Of a stretch of 64,000 bases of DNA, positions 1 through 9,684 are shown one piece after another. Every line of letters starts with the position of its first letter. Position 1 is the first letter of the stretch. The DNA lies in assembly GCF_000400735.1 (NCBI RefSeq), contig NZ_KE007367.1, positions 424,672 to 488,671 on the forward strand. The letters are read 5' to 3'. The position numbers were made by a program, and so were the translations under genes. The stretch comes from Acinetobacter tandoii DSM 14970 = CIP 107469 (lineage in GTDB: Bacteria > Pseudomonadota > Gammaproteobacteria > Pseudomonadales > Moraxellaceae). A model generated the notes under the pieces. It did not search any database. It was not told the DNA's origin and saw only the letters and a program-made list of their open reading frames with translations.

Positions 1-101
1 AGCGCCGTGCAGGTGAAGATATCCAAAAAATCACTGATAAGTTCGTTGCTGAAGTTGAAAAGCGTTTGGCTGCAAAAGAAGCTGAATTGATGAAGGTCTA
101 A
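1..101 (+). CDS. frr: Ribosome recycling factor, C-terminal end (partial)
   Basis: The first 101 bases encode the last 32 residues of RRF, which splits post-termination ribosomes together with EF-G. Reading from base 3 gives a tail beginning RRAGEDIQ and ending [10 protein letters not shown], matching the family's C-terminal helix (E. coli ends with KEAELMQF). The start lies outside the window. The next gene, uppS, begins 5 bases after the stop, as in the usual frr-uppS-cdsA-dxr order. Confidence 0.9.
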   Translation, partial: RRAGEDIQKITDKFVAEVEKRLAAKEAELMKV

Positions 102-106
102 AATTA

Positions 107-859
107 ATGACCACATCTGAAGACACTACACATCTTCCAAAACATGTTGCCATCATTATGGATGGCAACAATCGTTTTGCCAAAAAAATGCAGATGCAAA
201 AGGGTGCGGGACACCGTGAAGGTAAAAATGTCCTTGATCCAATTGTTGAGCATTGTCGAAAAAGAAAGATTCAAGCTTTAACCGTTTTTGCATTTTCAAG
301 CGAAAATTGGAACAGACCTCAGTATGAGGTGGATTTGCTGATGAATTTGTTGGAAGAAACAATTCATGAGCAAATCCCACGTATGGAAAAATTTGAAATC
401 GCTTTAAGATTTATCGGTGATCGTTCTCGCTTGTCTCCGCATTTGCGCGAGTTAATGTTGCATGCTGAGCAAAGGACTGCTAAGTTCACTCAAATGACTT
501 TAACCATTGCGGTGAGTTATGGTGGCATGTGGGATATGGCGCAAGCTGCACAACAAATTGCTCAGGAAGTCAAAGCTGGTAAGCTAGAAATGAGTCAAAT
601 TAATACTGAGCTTATGGGGCAGTATATTAGTTTGTCGGATCTACCTGCTGTTGATTTGCTGATTCGTACAGGCGGTGACTATCGACTGTCGAACTTCTTG
701 CTTTGGCAAGCTGCGTATGCAGAATTGTATTTTACTGAAACTTTATGGCCTGAATTCGATGTGCAAGAGTTTGATCATGCACTTGAAGTTTTTGCAGGAC
801 GTGAACGTCGTTTTGGTAAAACATCTGAGCAAATTCAACAAGATAAATTTGAGAATTAA
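107..859 (+). CDS. uppS: Isoprenyl transferase / undecaprenyl diphosphate synthase
   Basis: Cis-prenyltransferase that adds isopentenyl units to farnesyl diphosphate to make undecaprenyl diphosphate, the lipid carrier for peptidoglycan and surface polysaccharides; cytosolic and membrane-associated. The 250 aa length is normal for the family. The N-terminal diphosphate-binding loop reads IMDGNNRFAKK (about residues 17-27) where many homologues have MDGNGRWA; the catalytic Asp, Asn and Arg are kept. The C-terminal isopentenyl-diphosphate signature RTGGDYRLSNFLLWQ and the following YAELYF are present. It sits 5 bases after frr and 3 bases before cdsA, so it is cotranscribed with the envelope block. 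Confidence 0.95.
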   Translation: MTTSEDTTHLPKHVAIIMDGNNRFAKKMQMQKGAGHREGKNVLDPIVEHCRKRKIQALTVFAFSSENWNRPQYEVDLLMNLLEETIHEQIPRMEKFEIALRFIGDRSRLSPHLRELMLHAEQRTAKFTQMTLTIAVSYGGMWDMAQAAQQIAQEVKAGKLEMSQINTELMGQYISLSDLPAVDLLIRTGGDYRLSNFLLWQAAYAELYFTETLWPEFDVQEFDHALEVFAGRERRFGKTSEQIQQDKFEN

Positions 860-862
860 TAA

Positions 863-1687
863 ATGTTAGAGCGGATTATTACCGCCTTGGTATTGGTGGC
901 AGTTGTACTTAGTTGTATGTTTGCTACTCAATCTCAGTATCCAATGTTGATGCTGATGATTGTTGCCGCTGGGGTTGCTGGTTATGAGTGGTTTAAGCTC
1001 ATGCCGAGAAAAACAAATCATATTATTAAGCCTTTTGCATGGTGCTACGGTATTGTTACTGCTGCATTGGCAACTTTGGCTTTGTATTTTAAAGATATTG
1101 CACTTTTATTATGGTGTGCATCCATTTTGTCTTGGTTAGTCAGTGTTTATTGGGTAAAAAATTATCCAGAATACGATGGTTGGTATAATAACAGTCTCTA
1201 TTTTTCAGGATTTATTTTAGTTTCTGCTGCCGTAACAGCAATTTTCGCGCTATGGGTGAGTTCTCCATGGTGGTTAATGTATCTGTTCTTGTTGGTTTGG
1301 GGAGCAGACAGTGGTGCATACTTTGTTGGGCGTAAATTGGGTAAGAAAAAACTTGCGCCAGATGTAAGTCCAAATAAATCCGTTGAAGGGTTGTATGGTG
1401 GTATTTTAACCTCAATGCTTATTGTAATTGTTGTTGAAGTTTTATATCTAGATTTAACGTTAGCGCAACATATTTTGTTCCTGATTCTCTCTATAGTCAC
1501 TGTGTTTAGTTCAGTCTTGGGAGACTTGTTTGAGTCCATGATTAAACGCCGAGCGGGAATTAAGGATTCTGGTCGAATCTTACCTGGGCATGGCGGTGTA
1601 TTAGACCGTATTGATTCTTTGCTTTCTGCAGCGCCAATATTTGCTGCGGGGATGTATGTGTTAAAACTAATTGGCGTAGATTTGTAA
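863..1687 (+). CDS. cdsA: Phosphatidate cytidylyltransferase
   Basis: Makes CDP-diacylglycerol from phosphatidic acid and CTP, the branch point of phospholipid synthesis. The 274 aa protein is strongly hydrophobic with about eight membrane segments. The C-terminal family signature is complete: KRRAGIKDSGRILPGHGG followed by VLDRIDS, containing the conserved KD and HGG..DR residues. An SPNKSVEG motif precedes it. The stop codon is immediately followed by the ATG of dxr with no spacer, indicating tight coupling. Confidence 0.95.
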   Translation: MLERIITALVLVAVVLSCMFATQSQYPMLMLMIVAAGVAGYEWFKLMPRKTNHIIKPFAWCYGIVTAALATLALYFKDIALLLWCASILSWLVSVYWVKNYPEYDGWYNNSLYFSGFILVSAAVTAIFALWVSSPWWLMYLFLLVWGADSGAYFVGRKLGKKKLAPDVSPNKSVEGLYGGILTSMLIVIVVEVLYLDLTLAQHILFLILSIVTVFSSVLGDLFESMIKRRAGIKDSGRILPGHGGVLDRIDSLLSAAPIFAAGMYVLKLIGVDL

Positions 1688-2884
1688 ATGTCACAAGCAG
1701 TTTGTATCTTAGGTGTAACGGGTTCTATTGGGCAAAGTACCTTAAAAATACTGCAACAGCATCCTGAAGATTATTCTGTTTTTGCAATAACGGCATACAG
1801 TCGAATTCAAGAATTGGTGCAGATTTGCAAACAGTATCGCCCCAAAATTGTGGTTATTCCATCTGCCAAAGAGCGAGAGTTACGACAAAGCTTTGCGCAA
1901 GAAAATATTAATGATATCGAAATTTTATTTGATGAAGCGGGCTTAGAAACAGTTGCTCGTCATCCCGATGTCGATGTGGTGATGGCTGCAATTGTCGGAG
2001 CTGCGGGCCTATTGCCAACTTTGGCCGCGGTTAAAGCGGGTAAGCGAGTACTGCTTGCCAATAAAGAAGCCTTGGTCATGTCTGGTGATTTGATGATGCA
2101 GGCTGCTCGGGAGCATCAAGCCTTATTATTGCCCGTAGACTCTGAGCACAATGCAATTTTCCAATGTCTACCTGAACAATATTTGAATGTAGAACGTAAT
2201 GGTCAGCCTAAACTGGGTGTTTCGCGTGTTTTATTAACAGCATCTGGTGGGCCATTTCTTCATCATTCTCTAGATGAGTTGAAAAGTGTTACACCTGAAC
2301 AGGCCTGTAAGCACCCTAACTGGTCTATGGGGCAGAAGATTTCTGTTGATTCTGCGACTTTGATGAATAAGGGGCTTGAATTAATCGAAGCGTGTCATCT
2401 TTTTGCAATTTCAGAACATTTTGTAACAATTGTTGTTCATCCACAGAGTATTATTCACTCCATGGTGCAATATGTTGATGGTTCAACTTTGGCGCAAATG
2501 GGGAATCCGGATATGTGTACTCCAATTGCTCATGCTTTAGCTTGGCCTAAGCGTATTAATACCCATGTTCCAGCTTTGGATTTATTCGTAAACCATCAGC
2601 TTGATTTTCAAGAGCCAGATACAACGCGCTTTCCTGCTTTAACCTTGGCTCGCCAATCTATCCAAGCGGGTGGCTTGGCTCCTACAGTTTTAAATGCAGC
2701 AAATGAAATAGCGGTGGCATCTTTCTTGCAAAAACAGATTGGTTTTACCGATATTCCTGTGGTGGTTGAACATACGTTGAATCAAGTTGAAAATGGTTCT
2801 GCGGATTCAATAGATTTAATCTTACAAGTGGACTCAACTGCCAGATCTATTGCTCAGCAGTTTGTAAGCAGTAAAGGAAGCTAA
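1688..2884 (+). CDS. dxr: 1-deoxy-D-xylulose 5-phosphate reductoisomerase
   Basis: Second enzyme of the MEP isoprenoid pathway: NADPH-dependent rearrangement and reduction of DXP to 2-C-methyl-D-erythritol 4-phosphate. At 398 aa it has the normal length. Seen are the N-terminal NADPH loop GVTGSIGQSTL, LANKEALVMSG, the metal/substrate motif DSEHNAIFQC, SGGPF, and the late MNKGLELIEA segment. Also called ispC. Its pathway partners ispD (49.9 kb) and ispF (54.4 kb) are in this window too; here it supplies isoprenoid to the neighbouring uppS. Confidence 0.97.
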   Translation: MSQAVCILGVTGSIGQSTLKILQQHPEDYSVFAITAYSRIQELVQICKQYRPKIVVIPSAKERELRQSFAQENINDIEILFDEAGLETVARHPDVDVVMAAIVGAAGLLPTLAAVKAGKRVLLANKEALVMSGDLMMQAAREHQALLLPVDSEHNAIFQCLPEQYLNVERNGQPKLGVSRVLLTASGGPFLHHSLDELKSVTPEQACKHPNWSMGQKISVDSATLMNKGLELIEACHLFAISEHFVTIVVHPQSIIHSMVQYVDGSTLAQMGNPDMCTPIAHALAWPKRINTHVPALDLFVNHQLDFQEPDTTRFPALTLARQSIQAGGLAPTVLNAANEIAVASFLQKQIGFTDIPVVVEHTLNQVENGSADSIDLILQVDSTARSIAQQFVSSKGS

Positions 2885-2885
2885 A

Positions 2886-4241
2886 ATGAATGCCTTGTTT
2901 ATTATTGTTGCAGCAATTTTATTGCTCGGGCCTCTTATCGCGATTCATGAGTTCGGACATTATTTTGTAGCACGTAAACTCGGCGTTAAAGTTTTGGTTT
3001 ATTCGATTGGCTTTGGGCCAACTGTGTTGAAATGGACATCTAAGAAGTCAGGTATTCAATATCAATTGTCTGCTTTGCCTTTAGGTGGCTATGTCAAAAT
3101 GTTGGATGAGCGTGAAGGTAATGTGGCGGAAGCTGATTTACCTTATGCATTTAACCGTCAACATCCATGGAAGCGTATTGCGATTGTAGCCGCAGGACCG
3201 CTGATCAATCTTATTTTTGCAGTGTTATTATTTTGGGTGCTATTTTTACCTGCACAAGAACAATTAAATACACGAGTGGGTAAGGTCTTGGTGAATTCAC
3301 CTGCCGCAACTGCCCAAATGCAGGTCGGTGACAAGATTACAGCTGTTGATGGCGCTAAAACCACGACTTGGGAGCAATTGAATTTTGCTTTGGTTGATCG
3401 TGCTGGTGAATCGGGGGTTATTCAGATTGAAGCAGATCGAAATGGTCAAGCAAAGTCTTTTCAACTTCCTATTCAAAATTTCTTAAAAGATCAAAATCAA
3501 TCGCCATTGGATAGTTTGGGCTTTATTCCATATCGCCCGTATTTTCCTGCAACTGTCAAGAAGTTAAGTGAGGATGGTGCAGCGATTCGACAGGGAATGA
3601 AAGCGGGTGATCAGATAGTTGCAATTGATGGTGTAAAAATGAAAGATTGGTTTGATGTTGTTGAGGTGGTTCAAGCCTCACCTGAAAAACTACTCAAAAT
3701 TGATGTATTAAGACAAAATCAGTTGGTGCATTTAGAAGTGATGCCACAAGGTAAGCGAGACAACATGGGTAATGTGTCTGGTGTGCTTGGTGTGCAAAAC
3801 AATCCTGGTCAAGTGGTCATTCCTGAGGAATATAAGCAAACGATTCAATATGGTCCTGTAGAAGCATTTGGAAAAGCGCTTGATAAGACAGGGCAAATCA
3901 GTACCATGATTTTGAACTCTATCGTGAAGATGGTTCGTGGTTTAATTGGTTTGGAAAACTTATCGGGTCCAATTACGATTGCAAAAGTCGCTGGACAAAG
4001 TGCTGAAATGGGATGGCAAACGTTTATTTCTTTTATGGCATTGATGAGTGTTAGTTTAGGAATATTAAACTTATTGCCGATTCCTATGTTGGATGGTGGG
4101 CATTTAGTGTACTACTTTGTGGAATTGATTCGTGGTAAACCTGTTTCTGAACAAATACAATTGGTTGGTTTAAAAATTGGTATGGTACTGCTGGGTAGCA
4201 TGATGCTCCTTGCATTATTTAATGACTTTATGCGTTTATAA
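2886..4241 (+). CDS. rseP: RIP zinc metalloprotease RseP
   Basis: Site-2 intramembrane protease that cuts the anti-sigma factor RseA in envelope stress and removes leftover signal peptides. The zinc motif HEFGH is at residues 21-25 in the first membrane helix. Two PDZ-like regions follow (roughly residues 120-200 and 215-300), and the third metal ligand is in the NLLPIPMLDGGH segment near residue 395. At 451 aa it matches E. coli RseP. It starts 1 base after dxr and is directly followed by bamA, the usual gammaproteobacterial arrangement. Confidence 0.95.
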   Translation: MNALFIIVAAILLLGPLIAIHEFGHYFVARKLGVKVLVYSIGFGPTVLKWTSKKSGIQYQLSALPLGGYVKMLDEREGNVAEADLPYAFNRQHPWKRIAIVAAGPLINLIFAVLLFWVLFLPAQEQLNTRVGKVLVNSPAATAQMQVGDKITAVDGAKTTTWEQLNFALVDRAGESGVIQIEADRNGQAKSFQLPIQNFLKDQNQSPLDSLGFIPYRPYFPATVKKLSEDGAAIRQGMKAGDQIVAIDGVKMKDWFDVVEVVQASPEKLLKIDVLRQNQLVHLEVMPQGKRDNMGNVSGVLGVQNNPGQVVIPEEYKQTIQYGPVEAFGKALDKTGQISTMILNSIVKMVRGLIGLENLSGPITIAKVAGQSAEMGWQTFISFMALMSVSLGILNLLPIPMLDGGHLVYYFVELIRGKPVSEQIQLVGLKIGMVLLGSMMLLALFNDFMRL

Positions 4242-4278
4242 CAACGTCGCTTTGAAATTAACATCGGAAAAGACTGGC

Positions 4279-6750
4279 ATGCAGCACACACATTTATTTA
4301 TGCCTTTGGCACTGGTTAGTGCTATGGCAGCAGTACAACAAGTATATGCAGCGGATGAATTTATTGTCCGTGATATAAAAATTGATGGACTCGTTCGTTT
4401 AACTCCTGCCAATGTGTATACCATGTTGCCAGTACATAGTGGTGATCGTGTTGATGATCAGGCTATTTCGAATTCAATTCGTGCATTGTATGCCTCAGGA
4501 ATGTTTGATGACATTAAGGCATCGAAAGAAGGCGATACGCTTGTATTTAAAGTGATTGAGCGTCCGCTGATTTCTAAAGTTGAACTGAAAGGTAATAAAC
4601 TTATTCCAAAAGAAGCTTTGGAAGAAGGTTTGAAAAAAATGGGCTTGGCTGAAGGTGAAGTGTTAAAAAAATCAACACTTCAAACAGTTGAGTCTGAATT
4701 AGAGCAACAATATGTTCAGCAAGGTCGTTATGATGCTGATGTAAAAGTGACAACTACAGCAAAACCCAATAACCGTGTAGATTTATTGCTCGAGTTTAAT
4801 GAGGGTAAGGCTGCTAAAGTTGTCGATATCAATGTTATTGGAAACACCGTTTTCAGCGATAGTGATATTCAACAAGCTTTTGCTGTAAAAGAAAGCAGTT
4901 GGAGTTCAATTGTTTCACGTAATGACCGTTATGCACGTGAAAAAATGGCTGCAAGCTTAGAGGCATTACGTGCTTTATATTTAAATGCAGGTTATATCAA
5001 CTTTGATATTACCAATTCTAGCTTGAACTTGAGTGAAGATAAGAAGCGAATTTTTATTGAAGTTTCTGTCAATGAGGGTCAGCAATTTAAGTTTGGCGAA
5101 TCTAAATTCTTAGGAGATGCATTATATAAGCCTGAAGAATTGAAGGCGATGCAGATTTATAAGGATGGCTCGACATATTCACAAGAAAAAGTAAATGCTG
5201 TAAAGCAATTGTTGTTACGTAAATATGGTAATGCAGGTTATTACTATGCGGAAGTGAATGTTGTTCCGCAAATTAATAATGAAACACGACAAGTTGATCT
5301 AAATTACTATATTAATCCAGGTCAGCAAGTGACTGTACGTCGTATTAATTTTACAGGTAATACCAAAACTTCTGATGAAGTATTACGTCGTGAAATGCGT
5401 CAAATGGAAGGTGCTTTAGCAAGTAATGAAAAAATTGACTTGTCTAAAGTACGTTTAGAGCGTACTGGTTATTTTAAAACAGTTGATGTTAAACCAGCAC
5501 GTATTCCGGGTATGCCTGATCAGGTCGATTTGAATGTGAGTGTTGAAGAACAACATTCAGGTACAAGTACCTTGGCAGTGGGTTATTCACAAAGTGGTGG
5601 TGTTACATTCCAAGCTGGATTAAGCCAAACCAACTTTATGGGGACAGGTAATAGCGTTGCAATCGATTTGTCTCGTTCAGAAACTCAAGACTACTACAAT
5701 CTCAGTGTAACCGACCCATACTTCACCATTGATGGTGTGCGTCGTGGCTACAACATGTACTACCGTAAAACCAAATTAAATAGCGACTATAACGTTAATA
5801 ACTATGTGACGGATAGTTTTGGTGGTGGTATTAACTTTGGTTATCCTATTGATGAAAACCAAAGTGTTAGTGCAGGTTTGAATATTGATAAAACTGATGT
5901 AACGACGGGTCCGTATGTATCTACTTATGTGCGAGATTATTTAAAAGCACATGGTGGGAAAGTTAAAAATACAGCAACTTATTGTATGGTGGATTTAACT
6001 GAAGCAAATAATTATACCTGTCCAGATGGTCAAACTTCGGCTCCTTACGAATCTGAATTTACAGGTGATTTCCTCACTTATAATCTAACTTTGGGTTGGT
6101 CATACAATACACTGAACCGTCCAGTATTCCCTACAACTGGTCAGTCGCACCGTGTCAATGCTGAGGTTGCTTTACCTGGTAGTGATGTTGAATACCAAAA
6201 AATTACTTACGATGCACAAGCATTTCTACCTCTAGGTAAGGATTTTGTGCTGCGTGGCTATGGTAAATTAGGTTATGGTAATGACTTACCTTTCTATAAA
6301 AACTTCTATGCAGGTGGTTATGGGTCAGTACGTGGTTATGACAACAGTACTTTAGGCCCAAAGTATGATGGTGTTTACTATAGTGAAACAAAGAAACCTG
6401 ATCCATCACCAGAAGAAGTGGGTGGTAATGCTCTAGTTCAATTTGGTACTGAGTTGGCGTTACCTTTACCGTTTAAAGGGGATTGGACACGCCAAGTCCG
6501 CCCAGTGTTGTTTGCAGAAGGTGCACAAGTCTTTGATACTCAATGTGATGTGTTTAGTACAGAAGCTGCAAAGAAAACATGTAAAGATGAATATGGTTTT
6601 GATTTAAGCAATATGCGTTATAGCGTGGGTGTAGGCTTTACATGGATTACCATGATTGGTCCATTGTCGTTAAGTTATGCCTTCCCACTAAATGACAAGC
6701 AAGGCGATCAAACTAAAGAGCTTCAATTTGAAATCGGTCGTACTTTCTAA
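4279..6750 (+). CDS. bamA: Outer membrane protein assembly factor BamA
   Basis: Essential core of the BAM complex that folds beta-barrels into the outer membrane. The protein of about 823 aa has a signal peptide (MQHTHLFMPLAL...VYA, cut before ADEF), five POTRA domains to about residue 400, and a C-terminal barrel ending in a terminal Phe (IGRTF). The conserved barrel motif VRGYDNSTLGP is present. An upstream in-frame ATG at 4210 overlaps rseP and would precede the signal peptide with 23 unlikely residues; ATG 4279, preceded by GGAAAAGA, is the better start. Four Cys lie in extracellular-loop regions. Confidence 0.96.
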   Translation: MQHTHLFMPLALVSAMAAVQQVYAADEFIVRDIKIDGLVRLTPANVYTMLPVHSGDRVDDQAISNSIRALYASGMFDDIKASKEGDTLVFKVIERPLISKVELKGNKLIPKEALEEGLKKMGLAEGEVLKKSTLQTVESELEQQYVQQGRYDADVKVTTTAKPNNRVDLLLEFNEGKAAKVVDINVIGNTVFSDSDIQQAFAVKESSWSSIVSRNDRYAREKMAASLEALRALYLNAGYINFDITNSSLNLSEDKKRIFIEVSVNEGQQFKFGESKFLGDALYKPEELKAMQIYKDGSTYSQEKVNAVKQLLLRKYGNAGYYYAEVNVVPQINNETRQVDLNYYINPGQQVTVRRINFTGNTKTSDEVLRREMRQMEGALASNEKIDLSKVRLERTGYFKTVDVKPARIPGMPDQVDLNVSVEEQHSGTSTLAVGYSQSGGVTFQAGLSQTNFMGTGNSVAIDLSRSETQDYYNLSVTDPYFTIDGVRRGYNMYYRKTKLNSDYNVNNYVTDSFGGGINFGYPIDENQSVSAGLNIDKTDVTTGPYVSTYVRDYLKAHGGKVKNTATYCMVDLTEANNYTCPDGQTSAPYESEFTGDFLTYNLTLGWSYNTLNRPVFPTTGQSHRVNAEVALPGSDVEYQKITYDAQAFLPLGKDFVLRGYGKLGYGNDLPFYKNFYAGGYGSVRGYDNSTLGPKYDGVYYSETKKPDPSPEEVGGNALVQFGTELALPLPFKGDWTRQVRPVLFAEGAQVFDTQCDVFSTEAAKKTCKDEYGFDLSNMRYSVGVGFTWITMIGPLSLSYAFPLNDKQGDQTKELQFEIGRTF

Positions 6751-6797
6751 GTACGATCTTTCTTAAACCAAAGACAATATACAATAAGGTTTAATAA

Positions 6798-7292
6798 ATG
6801 CGTAAAATAATCAAAGCATTGGCTATTGCTAGTGTTTCACTTAGTTCAATGGTTCATGCAGCAGGCTATGGCGTGGTCGATCTAGAGCAGGTAGTAGAGA
6901 ATAGTACTTATCTCAAAGCGCAGAACGCAACCCTGCAACAGTCGATCAAGCCGCAAACTACTCGTTTAGAGCAGTTGGGTAAAGAGCTTGAGGCAATGAA
7001 ACAAAAGGCTCAGACAAGTAAGCTTTCTGAGGCTGAAATGCAGAAAATGAGTGCGGAATATCAAACTAAGCTAAATGAGCTAAATGGTATTCAACAAGGT
7101 CTGCAAGGTAAAGTTCAGGCGTCTTTGCAAGTAATGAACAAGACATTGGATTCTCGTATTAAGCAAGTTGCTGAGCAATTGCGTAAAGAGGGTAATTTAG
7201 ATGTAGTGTTGAATAAAAACTCTGCACTTGCCTATGACGCTAAGTACGATTTAACTGATAAAATGATTCAAAAGGTTAATGCAATTAAGTAA
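6798..7292 (+). CDS. skp: OmpH/Skp family periplasmic chaperone
   Basis: Periplasmic holdase that escorts unfolded outer-membrane proteins to BamA. The 164 aa protein has a signal peptide (MRKIIKALAIASV...VHA, mature start about AGYG), then VVDLEQVV and a long charged coiled coil (about residues 45-115) typical of the Skp tentacles. Length fits the family. It lies between bamA and lpxD, its standard place. Overall sequence is divergent from E. coli Skp, so the assignment rests on architecture and context. Confidence 0.9.
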   Translation: MRKIIKALAIASVSLSSMVHAAGYGVVDLEQVVENSTYLKAQNATLQQSIKPQTTRLEQLGKELEAMKQKAQTSKLSEAEMQKMSAEYQTKLNELNGIQQGLQGKVQASLQVMNKTLDSRIKQVAEQLRKEGNLDVVLNKNSALAYDAKYDLTDKMIQKVNAIK

Positions 7293-7295
7293 TCA

Positions 7296-8366
7296 ATGAA
7301 TCTTAACAAAAAAAGTTTAGAAGACCTTGCTCGTCTTGTTCAAGGCGAGTGTATAGGTCAATCCAATCTTGTTATTCAAGGTTTGGCGAGCCTCGATGCA
7401 GCATCTGCGCAAAATATTTCCTTTGTGACAGATGAAAAGTATTTGGATAAGGCACTTGCGTCAAAAGCGGGTGCTCTTATTGTCACTCAGGCTTTACAAG
7501 AAAAAATGCATAGCCATAAAAACTTTATTCTTGTTCCCAATCCATATCTTGCTTTTGCAATTCTCACACATGTGTTTGAGAAAAAGCATCATGATGTTGG
7601 TATAGAAAGTACTGCACAAATTCATCCTTCAGCAATTATTTCAGATTCGGCTTATATTGGCCATTACGTTGTAATCGGTGCGCATTGCGTGGTTGGTGAT
7701 AACACTGTAATTCAACCACATGTACGTATTGATGATGATGTAGAAATTGGTAAAGATGGATTTATTGATTCGCATGTGACATTAACAGGCGCATGTAAAA
7801 TTGGTGATCGTGTGCGTATCCATGCCAATACTGTGATTGGTGGAGAAGGGTTTGGTTTTGCACCTTATCAAGGTAAATGGCACCGTATTGCTCAATTAGG
7901 TTCCGTTCAAATTGGAAATGATGTTCGAATAGGTTCAAATTGTAGTGTCGATCGTGGTGCTTTGGATGATACCATTTTGGAACATGGTGTTAAGATTGAT
8001 AACCTTGTGCAAATCGCACATAACGTTAAAATTGGTGAAAACACTGCAATTGCAGCGAAGAGTGGAATTGCAGGTAGTACAACAATTGGCAAAAACTGCA
8101 TCCTTGCAGGTGGTTGTGGGGTAGTTGGGCACATTTCAATTGCTGATAATGTGACAATTACAGGAATGTCAATGGTCACAAATAATATTTACGAAGCAGG
8201 AAGTTATTCTGGTGGTACAGGATTATTTGAAACACCGCAATGGAAGCGTACAGTTGTAAGGCTTCGACAATTAGCAGATGTGCCATTGACCCAATTAGTC
8301 AAACGACTTGATCATATGCAGACTCAAATTGAGTCCCTTGAATCAACTTTTAAATTGCGTAAATAG
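7296..8366 (+). CDS. lpxD: UDP-3-O-(3-hydroxyacyl)glucosamine N-acyltransferase
   Basis: Third acylation step of lipid A synthesis: transfers a 3-hydroxyacyl chain from ACP to UDP-3-O-acylglucosamine. The 356 aa protein has the N-terminal uridine-binding domain (1-100), then a left-handed beta helix of hexapeptide repeats (about 105-310, many I-G-D/N turns), and a C-terminal helix. The [17 protein letters not shown] segment and the later QIAHNVKIG, with the catalytic His, are visible. It starts 3 bases after skp. Confidence 0.96.
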   Translation: MNLNKKSLEDLARLVQGECIGQSNLVIQGLASLDAASAQNISFVTDEKYLDKALASKAGALIVTQALQEKMHSHKNFILVPNPYLAFAILTHVFEKKHHDVGIESTAQIHPSAIISDSAYIGHYVVIGAHCVVGDNTVIQPHVRIDDDVEIGKDGFIDSHVTLTGACKIGDRVRIHANTVIGGEGFGFAPYQGKWHRIAQLGSVQIGNDVRIGSNCSVDRGALDDTILEHGVKIDNLVQIAHNVKIGENTAIAAKSGIAGSTTIGKNCILAGGCGVVGHISIADNVTITGMSMVTNNIYEAGSYSGGTGLFETPQWKRTVVRLRQLADVPLTQLVKRLDHMQTQIESLESTFKLRK

Positions 8367-8370
8367 AAAT

Positions 8371-8850
8371 ATGATGACTGAGTCGACTTTACTATCATTT
8401 ACGAAACCAGAATTGCCAATGCATATTCAGCAAATTCGTGAATATTTACCACACCGTTATCCATTCTTATTGGTTGATCGCATTGTTGATGTAACTGATA
8501 ATGGGATTGTGGGCTATAAAAACGTTTCAATTAATGAAGAGTTCTTACAAGGACATTTCCCGAATTACCCAATTATGCCTGGTGTGTTAATTGTTGAAGC
8601 CTTGGCTCAAGTTTCAGGTATTCTGGGCTTTATTATGAACAATGAGAAACCAAGTGAAGGTTCTTTGTTCCTTTTTGCAGGTGCAGAGAAGGTAAGATTT
8701 AAAAAACAAGTGGTTGCAGGTGACCAACTTGTATTAAAATCTGAGCTGATTATGCAAAAACGTGGTATTTACAAATATAATTGTATTGCCACTGTTGATG
8801 GCGTAGTTGCGACAACCGCGGAAATTATGGTTTATCATCAGAAAGTATAG
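8371..8850 (+). CDS. fabZ: 3-hydroxyacyl-ACP dehydratase FabZ
   Basis: Dehydrates 3-hydroxyacyl-ACP in fatty acid elongation and competes with LpxA/LpxD for the same substrate, hence its conserved place between them. Hotdog fold; the catalytic His is in LPHRYPFLLVDR and the catalytic Glu in PGVLIVEALAQVSG. ATG codons at 8371 and 8374 are the likely starts, giving about 159 aa. The longer frame from 8308 overlaps lpxD and adds residues not typical of FabZ. Confidence 0.95.
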   Translation: MMTESTLLSFTKPELPMHIQQIREYLPHRYPFLLVDRIVDVTDNGIVGYKNVSINEEFLQGHFPNYPIMPGVLIVEALAQVSGILGFIMNNEKPSEGSLFLFAGAEKVRFKKQVVAGDQLVLKSELIMQKRGIYKYNCIATVDGVVATTAEIMVYHQKV

Positions 8851-8857
8851 AGCAGGC

Positions 8858-9646
8858 ATGAGCAATAACGAATTCATTCATCCAACCGCTATTATTGACT
8901 CATCAGCAGTAATTGCTCCGGATGTGCAAATTGGGCCCTATTGTATTATTGGTCCACAGGTCACAATTGGAGCTGGTACAAAACTTCATTCACACGTTGT
9001 GGTTGGAGGTTACACGCGTATTGGTAAAAATAATGAAATTTTCCAGTTCGCGAGTATTGGCGAAGTATGTCAAGACCTAAAATATCAAGGTGAAGAAACC
9101 TGGTTGGAAATTGGTGATCACAACTCAATTCGTGAACATTGCAGTTTACATCGTGGTACTGTGCAAGACCAAAGCTTGACCAAAATTGGTAGTCATAACT
9201 TATTGATGGTAAATACCCATATTGCACACGATTGCATGGTAGGTGATCATAATATTTTTGCTAATAATGTAGGGGTAGCGGGTCACGTTCATATTGGTGA
9301 TTACGTTATTGTTGGTGGAAACTCAGGTATCCATCAGTTCTGTAAACTTGCTTCATTTAGCATGATCGGCGGTGCATCTTTAATTCTGAAAGACGTGCCT
9401 GCTTATGTAATGGCTTCTGGTAATCCTGCACATGCTTTTGCAATGAATGTGGAAGGCATGCGCCGCAAAGGTTGGTCTAAAGAGGTTATTCAAGGCTTGC
9501 GTACAGCGTTTAAACTTATTTATAAAGAAGGTTTAACGACAGTTGAAGCTATTGAGCGTATCCGTCAAGAGATTTTACCTACGGTGGCTGAAGCTCAATT
9601 GTTGATTGATTCTCTGGAGCAGTCTGAACGCGGTATTGTGCGTTAA
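8858..9646 (+). CDS. lpxA: UDP-N-acetylglucosamine O-acyltransferase
   Basis: First step of lipid A synthesis: transfer of 3-hydroxyacyl from ACP to UDP-GlcNAc. The 262 aa protein is a left-handed beta helix of hexapeptide repeats followed by a helical C-terminus. The catalytic His lies in NTHIAHDCMVG, and the GGNSGIHQF segment is typical. ATG 8858, 7 bases after the fabZ stop and preceded by AGAGCAGG, gives the family length; the ORF opened at 8807 overlaps fabZ. A terminator follows at once, so lpxB is not cotranscribed here (it is at 62.3 kb). Confidence 0.96.
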   Translation: MSNNEFIHPTAIIDSSAVIAPDVQIGPYCIIGPQVTIGAGTKLHSHVVVGGYTRIGKNNEIFQFASIGEVCQDLKYQGEETWLEIGDHNSIREHCSLHRGTVQDQSLTKIGSHNLLMVNTHIAHDCMVGDHNIFANNVGVAGHVHIGDYVIVGGNSGIHQFCKLASFSMIGGASLILKDVPAYVMASGNPAHAFAMNVEGMRRKGWSKEVIQGLRTAFKLIYKEGLTTVEAIERIRQEILPTVAEAQLLIDSLEQSERGIVR

Positions 9647-9654
9647 TTAATTGT

Positions 9655-9684
9655 AAAAAAAGACACCTTAAGGTGTCTTTTTTT
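9655..9684 (+). terminator. Bidirectional intrinsic terminator between lpxA and cpoB
   Basis: A perfect inverted repeat with arms AAAAAAAGACACCTT and its complement ends in a run of seven T on + and seven T on the opposite strand. It lies 8 bases after lpxA and overlaps the stop of the convergent cpoB, so it can end both transcripts. Confidence 0.9.

Noticed and set aside
156..380. Open frames on the strand opposite uppS and many other genes
   Set aside because: They lie inside well-supported genes, lack ribosome-binding sites and show no protein motif; treated as shadows.
4210..4278. Longer BamA starting at the ATG inside rseP
   Set aside because: The added residues precede a clean signal peptide and are not signal-like; ATG 4279 has a better ribosome-binding site.
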